DNA from: Dehalococcoidales bacterium
Lineage (GTDB): Bacteria > Chloroflexota > Dehalococcoidia > Dehalococcoidales > JAUXAE01
Reading direction: 5' to 3'
NCBI GenBank assembly: GCA_030620035.1
Contig: JAUXAE010000073.1
Location: 1-5,608, forward strand
DNA length: 5,608 nt
The notes beneath the pieces are model-generated. The model made no database searches. It was given only the letters and a program-made list of their open reading frames with translations, and was not told where the DNA came from. This document shows, in pieces, positions 1 through 4,812 of the stretch. The translations under genes and the position numbers were made by a program. Each line of letters opens with the position of its first letter. Within the stretch, counting starts at the first letter, position 1.

Positions 1-93
1 CCCGGGATAGACAAGGCCGGGGCGATATTAAAACATCCCGACGCCCTAGAGCAGGCCTTTGAAGCCGGGCAAAAGCTGGTGGAAGAAAGCTAA
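1..93 (+). CDS. 3' end of an unidentified protein-coding gene (partial)
   Basis: Frame 1 is open from the window edge to TAA at 91-93 and gives 30 residues, beginning PGIDKAGAILKHPD and ending AGQKLVEES. The other two rightward frames contain stops early (TAG) or late (TGA). The composition, an amphipathic acidic and lysine-rich tail, resembles a normal C-terminal helix. I do not recognise the family, and 30 residues are too few to name it. It runs convergent with msrB, whose stop lies 25 bases away, and no clear rho-independent terminator separates them. It is real only if the frame stays open to the left of the window. Confidence 0.45.
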   Translation, partial: PGIDKAGAILKHPDALEQAFEAGQKLVEES

Positions 94-118
94 CGCCGCG
101 CAATCCCGATAAGCTCTA

Positions 119-520
119 CTATTTATTGCCCTTCTCCCCTAATAATTGAATTGCCGCCGAGTTAATACAGTAGCGGAGGCCGGTGGGGGGTGGGCCGTCA
201 GCAAAGACATGGCCCAGATGGGCACCGCATCTCTGGCACAGCACCTCGGTTCTCACCCCGTCGCCATCCCGAGCTTTCTTGATGGCCTTTTCCGAAAGCG
301 GCGCCCAGAAGCTGGGCCAGCCGCTGCCGGAATCATACTTCGTCTCCGAGCAGAACAGCTCACTACCGCAGGCGACACAGCGGTAGCTGCCTTCTCCTTT
401 GAAGTCCCAGTACTTACCGCTAAAGGGTGGCTCGGTGCCCTTTTTGCGGGTTATGTCATATTGCTCCGGTGTCAGCTGGCGCCGCCACTCTTCATCGCTT
501 TTGTGAACTTCATCAGTCAT
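119..520 (-). CDS. msrB: Peptide-methionine (R)-S-oxide reductase MsrB
   Basis: This enzyme reduces methionine-R-sulfoxide in proteins back to methionine, normally in the cytoplasm with thioredoxin as reductant. The 133 residues are the usual length of a stand-alone MsrB domain. Two CxxC pairs (Cys48/Cys51 and Cys95/Cys98) form the expected zinc site. The core KYDSGSGWPSFW (61-72), the GAHLGHVFADGP block (99-110) and the catalytic segment RYCIN, with Cys118 as nucleophile, are all present. The motif that reads SGCGWPS in E. coli MsrB is SGSGWPS here. Cys57, just upstream, is the only remaining non-zinc cysteine besides Cys118 and is a candidate resolving residue. There is no signal peptide. 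The ATG is preceded by GAGGGG at 7 bases, overlapping the pyrD stop, and the 12-base gap implies cotranscription as the last gene of the fur operon. Confidence 0.96.
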   Translation of the reverse strand: MTDEVHKSDEEWRRQLTPEQYDITRKKGTEPPFSGKYWDFKGEGSYRCVACGSELFCSETKYDSGSGWPSFWAPLSEKAIKKARDGDGVRTEVLCQRCGAHLGHVFADGPPPTGLRYCINSAAIQLLGEKGNK

Positions 521-526
521 ACTGCC

Positions 527-533
527 ACCCCTC
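527..533 (-). promoter_or_regulatory. Ribosome binding site of msrB
   Basis: On the minus strand GAGGGG lies about 7 bases before the msrB ATG and begins inside the pyrD TAG stop. It supports both the msrB start and translational linkage to pyrD. Confidence 0.6.
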
Positions 534-1459
534 TACTCCGAGTGAGCAATACCAATAAGCTCTTTTATATCAGTAATCCCCTCTTTGGCCATAAAACTCT
601 CTATCCCCTCAAGGACATCAAGGGGTGCCCGGGGACTTACCAGGCTGGCCGTACCCACCTGGACGGCGCTGGCCCCGGCCATAATAAACTCAAGGGCATC
701 GCTGGCAGTAGCAATGCCGCCGCAGCCAACAACGGGCACCTCTACGGCACCGGCCACCTCATAGACCATAGCCAGAGCCACCGGCTTTATGGCCGGCCCC
801 GATAGGCCACCGGTTATGTTGCCTAAAGTAGGCTTACGCTTTTTAATATCTATGGCCATGCCCTTTAAGGTATTGATTAGTGAGATGGCATCGGCGCCGG
901 CCTGAGCCACCGCCCGGGCTACACTGGCGATATCAGCGGTGTTGGGCGTCAGCTTGACCAGCAGCGGTAGGGAGGTGGCCGCCCTCACCGCCGCCGTTAC
1001 CCTAGCGGCCGATTCGGGGTCGGCGCCAAACTCAACACAGCCGGCATTAATATTGGGGCAGCTGATATTGACCTCAATAGCCCTTACCCCGGCCACTCCG
1101 TCCAGCCTTGTGGCCAATTTAGCGTAATCAGCCACGGTCTCGACGGCAATATTAACGATGACGGGCACCTGCCAGCCGGCCCAGATGGGTGCCTTTTCCC
1201 TAATCAGGACGGCAACACCGATATTCTGCAGCCCGATGGCATTGAGCAGGCCTGAGTCTACCTCAGCCAGCCTGGGCTGAGGGTTACCCTCTCTGGGTTC
1301 AAGGGTGGTCCCCTTGCAGACGATGGCCCCCAGCCTTTGAATATCAAACAGGTGACTGTATTCGGTACCATAGCCAAAGGTGCCCGAAGCCGTCATCACC
1401 GGATTGGCCAGGAGCAGGCCGTGCCTATTTTTTGGTGCCAGTTGAACTGAAAGGTTCAC
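533..1459 (-). CDS. pyrD: Dihydroorotate dehydrogenase, class 1B catalytic subunit (PyrD)
   Basis: PyrD oxidises dihydroorotate to orotate in de novo pyrimidine synthesis, using FMN in a TIM barrel. I start it at GTG 1459 (308 residues). An AGAGG site sits 7 bases upstream, and the resulting MNLSVQLA opening is typical of the family. The longer GTG start at 1489 adds ten atypical residues and has no ribosome binding site. Visible motifs are ASGTFGYG (24-31), TLEPREGNPQPR (52-63), LNAIGLQN (72-79) and NISCPN (131-136). Cys134 is the catalytic base, the cysteine that marks class 1 enzymes rather than the serine of class 2. The FMN phosphate-binding end follows: GCGGI (245-249) and AGASAVQVGT (261-270). 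Class 1B enzymes normally need the iron-sulfur/FAD subunit PyrK, which is not in this window. The gene lies 40 bases after the membrane protein and 12 bases before msrB. Confidence 0.96.
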   Translation of the reverse strand: MNLSVQLAPKNRHGLLLANPVMTASGTFGYGTEYSHLFDIQRLGAIVCKGTTLEPREGNPQPRLAEVDSGLLNAIGLQNIGVAVLIREKAPIWAGWQVPVIVNIAVETVADYAKLATRLDGVAGVRAIEVNISCPNINAGCVEFGADPESAARVTAAVRAATSLPLLVKLTPNTADIASVARAVAQAGADAISLINTLKGMAIDIKKRKPTLGNITGGLSGPAIKPVALAMVYEVAGAVEVPVVGCGGIATASDALEFIMAGASAVQVGTASLVSPRAPLDVLEGIESFMAKEGITDIKELIGIAHSE

Positions 1460-1463
1460 CGCT

Positions 1464-1471
1464 ATTCCTCT
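1464..1471 (-). promoter_or_regulatory. Ribosome binding site that sets the pyrD start
   Basis: The minus strand reads AAGAGGAATAGCG directly before GTG 1459. The AGAGG core at 7-base spacing favours this start over the in-frame GTG thirty bases upstream. Confidence 0.65.
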
Positions 1472-1499
1472 TAAAAGCCATTCCGCCACTGATTATAGG

Positions 1500-2141
1500 C
1501 TATGGGTGGTGGTGTGGCAAATCATCGCCGGCAAAAAGAAGCGGGAAGACGATGTCGCTGACACAGCAGGGAATCCAAACAGCCAGGAACAGAAAGAGAA
1601 AGATAATGGGGAGCAGGGGAAGCCACTCGGCTACGCCAAAGGCGGTGAAATAGAACAGTGATGCCCAGGTACTGAGCAGTACATGTCCTGAATGCGGGAT
1701 TTTGGTGGTCGGCCTCAAATAGCCAATAGTAATGCCGAGAAGCGCCGCCGGATTTATCAGCCACCATTCCTCAATAAAGGGCACTTCAAATTCTATTTCT
1801 ATACCCAGCAGGGTACCACCTAGATAAGGGACGATGGCATCGCTTATGGTAGCGATACCAACGGAGCCGGCATAGCCAACCAGGAGCACCGCCCAGATTC
1901 TGCCCTTACTGTACTTCCTGTACATAGCCGAGGTCACCAGGGCACTCAATACCACATGGGCCGGGTGTAGGCCAAAAAAGATAGTCTGGGAAGCCCCGGT
2001 GGAGACATTGGCCAGCACTACTAGGACCATGATGGCAATGCCGGTAACAGCACCAAAGGCGGTAAAGGGGGCATGTTCCCTAAGTTCGCTAGCTATTCGC
2101 CTAAACATCTTCCGGGCAGGGTGTTGCTCAGCCATATCCAA
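1500..2141 (-). CDS. Polytopic membrane protein of unknown function, possible metal-related transporter
   Basis: I do not recognise a named family. The 213 residues show about six hydrophobic segments, near 25-47, 55-74, 82-107, 127-142, 152-170 and 173-203, so it is an inner-membrane protein without a cleavable signal. Polar residues lie in or next to the membrane segments: His59 and His62 (LHPAH), Asp101, an acidic run Glu115-Glu125, His150 and His153 (PHSGH), and Cys192-Cys193 with Asp196. The tail is DDLPHHHP. This suggests metal contact, and the start lies 2 bases from the stop of a Fur-family gene, so Fur-controlled metal handling is a reasonable inference but unproven. The start is TTG at 2141 with GGGGTG 5 bases upstream; ATG at 2135, two codons in, is an equally possible start at longer spacing. 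Confidence 0.85.
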   Translation of the reverse strand: MDMAEQHPARKMFRRIASELREHAPFTAFGAVTGIAIMVLVVLANVSTGASQTIFFGLHPAHVVLSALVTSAMYRKYSKGRIWAVLLVGYAGSVGIATISDAIVPYLGGTLLGIEIEFEVPFIEEWWLINPAALLGITIGYLRPTTKIPHSGHVLLSTWASLFYFTAFGVAEWLPLLPIIFLFLFLAVWIPCCVSDIVFPLLFAGDDLPHHHP

Positions 2142-2143
2142 AC

Positions 2144-2575
2144 TTACACCCCATCTCTCTGGCAGTCCTGGCAGAGGCCGACGAACTCAAGCAGGTGGTC
2201 TTCTATCTTAAATCCGGTTTCCCTAGACAGCCTCTGCTCCAGTCCCGCCAGGTTCTGGCCGGCAAAGTCAACAACCAGGCCACAGCCGGAGCAAATCAGG
2301 TGGTGGTGGTGACCTGAGGCACTGATTGTGTAGCTGTGGCCGCCACCGGCATGCACCTGGCAGATAAGCCCCAGCCGGGTCAGTATTTCCAGGGTGCGGT
2401 AAATGGTTACCAGCCCGATATTGGGCTGGCCCTGATGCAGCTTGTCGTATATAGCTGCCGGGGTAACATGGTCTTGGCTTAAGACGACTGTTTTGATAAT
2501 GGCTCGTCGCTGCGGTGTAAGCCGATAGCCATACTGTCTCAGCACGGCCATAATCTTCTTCTGGCTGAGTCTCAT
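2144..2575 (-). CDS. Fur-family transcriptional regulator (Fur/Zur/PerR type)
   Basis: This is a metal-dependent dimeric repressor of 143 residues, normal for the family. An N-terminal winged helix carries YGYRLTPQR (15-23) and the recognition helix NIGLVTIYRTLEILTRLGLI (52-71). The C-terminal dimerisation part has the HHHH cluster (89-92) and two CxxC pairs, Cys96/Cys99 and Cys135/Cys138, which form the structural zinc site. In a by-eye alignment with E. coli Fur, His36, His90 and His92 match His33, His88 and His90, but Thr83 replaces the sensing Glu81. The Zur cysteine position is Ser85, and Asp103 corresponds to PerR Asp104. Iron, zinc and peroxide specificity therefore cannot be assigned. 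The ATG lacks a good ribosome binding site; Met9 (2551) is an alternative start. It is first in the operon and is preceded by a probable self-operator. Confidence 0.93.
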   Translation of the reverse strand: MRLSQKKIMAVLRQYGYRLTPQRRAIIKTVVLSQDHVTPAAIYDKLHQGQPNIGLVTIYRTLEILTRLGLICQVHAGGGHSYTISASGHHHHLICSGCGLVVDFAGQNLAGLEQRLSRETGFKIEDHLLEFVGLCQDCQRDGV

Positions 2576-2584
2576 TTTAAGTTA

Positions 2585-2607
2585 TAAATGAAAATATTTT
2601 TCATTTA
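2585..2607. promoter_or_regulatory. Fur-family operator (23-bp palindrome)
   Basis: TAAATGAAAA and TTTTCATTTA form a perfect 10-bp inverted repeat around a 3-base centre. The inner 7-1-7 core, TGAAAAT A TTTTTCA, resembles the Fur-box core TGATAAT N ATTATCA. It lies 10 bases before the regulator start and overlaps the last base of the -10 element and the expected transcription start near 2600. This is the position expected for autorepression. The match to Fur boxes is from general knowledge; binding is inferred. Confidence 0.72.
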
Positions 2608-2635
2608 ATATAAGGGTTCTTGATATTTTTGTCAA
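2607..2635 (-). promoter_or_regulatory. Sigma-70 type promoter of the fur operon
   Basis: On the minus strand a perfect -35 TTGACA (2630-2635) is followed by exactly 17 bases and a -10 TATATT (2607-2612, five of six consensus bases). Transcription would begin near 2600 and give a short AT-rich leader of about 25 bases before the ATG at 2575. Confidence 0.75.
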
Positions 2636-2660
2636 TATCTTCACCGAAAGGATAACAAAT

Positions 2661-2700
2661 AGCAAAAAAAATGCTTAACAGGTATTGCTAAAATGCAATA
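2661..2700. other. AT-rich interval with a small hairpin and an A/T tract
   Basis: TATTGC (2683-2688) and GCAATA (2695-2700) form a 6-bp stem. Further left, a run of eight A bases (2664-2671) reads as T on the minus strand, bounded by AGCA and TGCT. Read leftward this is hairpin, about 11 bases, then T-tract, which is too loosely spaced for a convincing terminator. It may simply be promoter-upstream AT-rich DNA. Confidence 0.3.
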
Positions 2701-2713
2701 AATAGGTTAAACT
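2685..2713 (+). promoter_or_regulatory. Weak rightward promoter candidate before the GC-rich block
   Basis: TTGCTA (2685-2690), 17 bases, TAAACT (2708-2713): four of six consensus bases in each element with ideal spacing. It would place a transcription start near 2720, the edge of the GC-rich structured block. In AT-rich DNA such a match can occur by chance. Confidence 0.25.
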
Positions 2714-2719
2714 TAAGGC

Positions 2720-2881
2720 ATGATGTATCCGGGCAGGCCAGGCTTTAGCCATATATCAGACCAATTAAACCAACCTCGGGCCGGGCACCAGAAAATGGAA
2801 GGCGCCGCCAGGATGCTGTTGCCAGCATCAGTAACCACTGCCCTGTGTAAGCAGCCGGTACCACCGGCTAAGTGCGGCTAA
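2720..2881 (+). CDS. Possible small ORF of 53 codons in the inter-operon block
   Basis: ATG at 2720 (or 2723) to TAA at 2879-2881 encodes 53 residues, beginning MMYPGRPGFSHISDQ and ending KQPVPPAKCG. I do not recognise a family. The peptide is proline-, alanine- and basic-residue-rich with two cysteines near its end, and has no membrane segment or signal peptide. AAGG lies too close to the first ATG and 4 bases before the second, so initiation signals are poor. The opposite strand is also open for 28 codons in the same block (2745-2828), and the DNA is full of hairpins. A structured RNA, a repeat or a decayed gene explains it about as well as a protein does. Confidence 0.22.
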   Translation: MMYPGRPGFSHISDQLNQPRAGHQKMEGAARMLLPASVTTALCKQPVPPAKCG

Positions 2882-2901
2882 GGCCAACCAACCAGCCGCA
2901 C
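2812..2901. repeat. Three consecutive perfect stem-loops (possible structured RNA or repeat element)
   Basis: Stem 1: GATGCTG (2812-2818) with CAGCATC (2823-2829), 4-base loop. Stem 2: AGCCGGT (2853-2859) with ACCGGCT (2863-2869), 3-base loop. Stem 3: GTGCGGCT (2872-2879) with AGCCGCAC (2894-2901), 14-base loop. Three uninterrupted GC-rich stems of 7, 7 and 8 bp within 90 bases are more than expected in an ordinary spacer. None is followed by a T-run on either strand, so they are not standard terminators. I could not match the block to the RNA classes I know. Confidence 0.5.
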
Positions 2902-2931
2902 CAGTCAATGTTCTCTCAGAAATCTCTAGAG

Positions 2932-2937
2932 TATAAA
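2932..2937 (+). promoter_or_regulatory. Possible -10 element for the dksA-type/lspA/rluD operon
   Basis: TATAAA sits in a short AT-rich stretch about 70 bases before the GTG start of the zinc-finger gene. The hexamer at the right distance upstream (TGTTCT, 2909-2914) is a poor -35, so this is tentative. Confidence 0.3.
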
Positions 2938-2991
2938 TAATAACCTGCTCATAGTCTTAAGCGAGGATAGACCTAAAAGGTGATAGGCAAC

Positions 2992-2997
2992 AGGAGG
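2992..2997 (+). promoter_or_regulatory. Ribosome binding site supporting a GTG start
   Basis: A full AGGAGG lies 8 bases before GTG 3006. It fixes the start of the zinc-finger gene at a non-ATG codon. Confidence 0.85.
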
Positions 2998-3005
2998 ACA
3001 AATAA

Positions 3006-3371
3006 GTGACTACAAATTCTGACCTGCTTCGCGCTCGTTTGGAGATGAACCGCAAGCGCCTGACGGAACAATTGGAGCAATTAAAGGCCAGCCATCCCGT
3101 CGAGGATAGGCGAGAGGGTAGCCCTTTTGGCAAGAGAGAGGAGGAGGCTACCGAGGCCGCCGAGCTGGAGAATCGGCTGGCCTTAGAGAACCGTATCTTA
3201 GACCAGCTGGCGGCGGTGGCGAGTGCCCTAGATAAGTTTGACAAGGGCACCTACGGCCTATGTGAAAGCTGCCGACAACCGATAGACCCTGCCCGTTTAG
3301 AAGCCCTGCCTGAGGCAAAACTGTGCGTCAACTGCAAGACTAAACAGGCCAAGAATGCTAAAGGTAAATAG
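3006..3371 (+). CDS. DksA/TraR-family C4 zinc-finger protein
   Basis: The 121 residues have a long charged helical hairpin (about 4-80) followed by a zinc finger, Cys86-x2-Cys89-x17-Cys107-x2-Cys110, with the family signature GTYGLCESCRQPI. Such proteins enter the RNA polymerase secondary channel or act as related transcription regulators. The coiled-coil tip region around 45-53 reads REEEATEAA rather than the DxxDA motif of E. coli DksA, so a classical ppGpp-cofactor role is not assured. The shape is closer to the short Gram-positive-type proteins such as B. subtilis YlyA and YteA. GTG start with an ideal AGGAGG. The gene overlaps lspA by 17 bases, implying translational coupling, and the same gene order occurs in B. 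subtilis (ylyA-lspA-ylyB). Confidence 0.9.
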   Translation: MTTNSDLLRARLEMNRKRLTEQLEQLKASHPVEDRREGSPFGKREEEATEAAELENRLALENRILDQLAAVASALDKFDKGTYGLCESCRQPIDPARLEALPEAKLCVNCKTKQAKNAKGK

Positions 3372-3846
3372 CCTGAAGGAGAGCTGGCGGCCCAACATAA
3401 CCTTCCTGGCTACCGCCCTACTGGTGTTGGCCGCTGACCAGCTCAGCAAGCTCTGGATACGGTCTAACCTAGCCTTAGGCGAATCAATACCCGAGTCGGG
3501 ATTCTTCCGTTTGAGCCATGTCCAGAACACCGGGGCCGCCTTCGGCCTATTTCAAGACCAAACCCCCCTGCTAATACTGGTCAGCCTGGCTGGTATCGCC
3601 CTCATTCTCTACGCCCTCTCTATCTCCTCCAGAATACCTTTCTTAGCTAACAAAAAAAGCAGGCTGGCCCTTTTCCTGATTCTGGGCGGCACAGTGGCCA
3701 ACCTGATTGACCGGCTAACCCTGGGCCATGTTACCGACTTCATTGATATCGGCCCCTGGCCGCCCTTTAACATCGCCGATTCGGCCGTAGTTATCGGTGT
3801 CATCCTCTTCGCCTACTCAGCCCTGGCCAGAGGCCGGAAAGGCTAG
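3355..3846 (+). CDS. lspA: Lipoprotein signal peptidase (signal peptidase II)
   Basis: LspA is an inner-membrane aspartic protease that removes the signal peptide from diacylglyceryl-modified prolipoproteins. The 163 residues are the normal length, with four hydrophobic segments near 15-36, 70-88, 104-120 and 138-157. Family motifs are DQLSK (28-32), HVQNTGAAFGLF (55-66), NLIDR (116-120), VTDFIDI (126-132) and FNIADS (138-143). The catalytic aspartate pair would be Asp119 and Asp142. ATG 3355 lies inside the upstream gene, 17 bases before its end. No ATG, GTG or TTG follows until within the first membrane helix, so the overlapping start is probably right, although a stronger GAAGGAG motif lies inside the coding region near 3374-3380. 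It is followed after 2 bases by the rluD-type gene. Confidence 0.96.
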   Translation: MLKVNSLKESWRPNITFLATALLVLAADQLSKLWIRSNLALGESIPESGFFRLSHVQNTGAAFGLFQDQTPLLILVSLAGIALILYALSISSRIPFLANKKSRLALFLILGGTVANLIDRLTLGHVTDFIDIGPWPPFNIADSAVVIGVILFAYSALARGRKG

Positions 3847-3848
3847 AG

Positions 3849-4745
3849 ATGGACAAGGAATACAGCTTCACCGCCGATAGCCCGGGAACTCGCCTGGATA
3901 AACTGGTCGTCGAGAGATGCCCGGAGCTGTCGCGGACACACGCCCAGGAGCTTATTGCCCAGAGCTATGTCCGGGTCAATAACCAGCCGGCTAAGGCAAG
4001 CCTAAGGCTTAAAAGCGGCGATAGAGTGACCATCACCATACCCCCCAGCCCACCCAGCCGACTGCTTCCGGAGGCGATACCACTGACCATTGTCTATGAG
4101 GACAGAGACCTAATAGTGATAGATAAACCAGCCGGGCTAACCACTCACCCGGCCCCGGGCCACCCCAGCCATACCCTGATAAATGCCCTTCTAGCCCATT
4201 TCCCAGACCTGCCCCAAAATAGTGACTGGCAGCGCCCCGGTATCGTCCACCGGCTGGATAAGGATACCTCAGGCCTAATACTGATAGCCAAAAACAGACC
4301 CGCCCTGGCCAACCTGGCCAACCAGTTTAAGACCCGTTCCGTGGTCAAGGTCTATCAGGTACTGGTCAGAGGCCACCTATCACCAGAGAGGGGCGCTATT
4401 GAGGCGCCTATCGGCCGCAACCCCAGTAACCGAAAGAAAATGGCCGTCGTAACCGAGGGCAGACAGGCGCGCACTGAATATCGTGTCGCCAAGTATCTGG
4501 ATGGCTACAGCCTGCTTGAAGTCACCCCCGAGACAGGCCGCACCCACCAGATACGGGTTCACCTTTCGGCCATCGGCCATCCCGTGGTCGGCGATACCAC
4601 CTACGGGCTAAAGTCAGATAAACTTAAGCGGCAGTTTGTCCATGCCTGCCTCCTGGGCTTCAGGCTACCCTCCAGCGGCCAGTATGTCGAGTTCACCGCC
4701 AAGCTGCCGCCGGACCTGGAGCAGGCATTAAAGAAGATTGCCTAG
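3849..4745 (+). CDS. rluD: RluA/RluD-family 23S rRNA (or tRNA) pseudouridine synthase
   Basis: This enzyme isomerises uridine to pseudouridine in RNA. The 298 residues contain an N-terminal S4 RNA-binding domain (about 13-65) and the catalytic domain. The catalytic motif HRLDKDTSGLILIAKN spans 134-149 with Asp137 as nucleophile. The segments IDKPAGLTTHPAPG (91-104) and TGRTHQIRVHLSAIGHPVVGD (229-249) are also diagnostic of the family. The S4 domain and length fit the RluC/RluD group, and position after lspA matches B. subtilis ylyB. Exact target uridines (H69 of 23S rRNA in E. coli RluD) cannot be read from sequence, so the symbol is by family similarity. The ATG is 2 bases after the lspA stop with AAAGG upstream. 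Confidence 0.93.
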   Translation: MDKEYSFTADSPGTRLDKLVVERCPELSRTHAQELIAQSYVRVNNQPAKASLRLKSGDRVTITIPPSPPSRLLPEAIPLTIVYEDRDLIVIDKPAGLTTHPAPGHPSHTLINALLAHFPDLPQNSDWQRPGIVHRLDKDTSGLILIAKNRPALANLANQFKTRSVVKVYQVLVRGHLSPERGAIEAPIGRNPSNRKKMAVVTEGRQARTEYRVAKYLDGYSLLEVTPETGRTHQIRVHLSAIGHPVVGDTTYGLKSDKLKRQFVHACLLGFRLPSSGQYVEFTAKLPPDLEQALKKIA

Positions 4746-4766
4746 AATTTTAGCTAGCCAGGGTTG

Positions 4767-4772
4767 TATAAT
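4767..4772 (+). promoter_or_regulatory. Possible -10 element before the RDD gene
   Basis: A perfect TATAAT lies in the 67-base gap after the pseudouridine synthase gene, 40 bases before the next start. A matching -35 is not obvious; AGAATT at 17 bases is weak. It hints that the RDD and gltX genes have their own start of transcription. No terminator hairpin with a T-run is seen in the gap. Confidence 0.4.
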
Positions 4773-4812
4773 AGAAATCAACCTGCTTTGAAAACTATGC
4801 CCGGAAGCGACA

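Noticed and set aside
146..805. Long plus-strand open frame of 219 codons
   Set aside because: It is antisense to msrB and pyrD, both unmistakable from their catalytic motifs, and has no ribosome binding site or recognisable domain.
1522..1767. Second minus-strand frame within the membrane-protein gene
   Set aside because: It is a shifted frame inside a convincing hydrophobic reading frame.
2829..2860. SRP-RNA or cobalamin-box-like fragments (TAAGCAGCC, CCACTGCC) on the plus strand
   Set aside because: Only short fragments match. The conserved SRP tetraloop region and the B12 riboswitch core are absent.
2848..2872. T-box-like GGTGGTACCG on the minus strand
   Set aside because: The motif is part of a simple 7-bp hairpin. 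The leftward gene downstream is a Fur regulator, not an aminoacyl-tRNA synthetase or amino-acid gene, and no specifier stem or terminator is visible.
2908..2940. Ten-codon leader peptide ATG to TAA before the dksA-type gene
   Set aside because: No ribosome binding site, no amino-acid run typical of attenuators and no terminator pair.
2957..3250. Serine-rich minus-strand open frame
   Set aside because: It is the complement of the charged helical region of the DksA/TraR-type gene, which has an ideal ribosome binding site and an intact zinc finger.
4746..4766. TAGCTAGC palindrome after the pseudouridine synthase gene as a terminator
   Set aside because: It is too short and AT-rich, with no following T-run.
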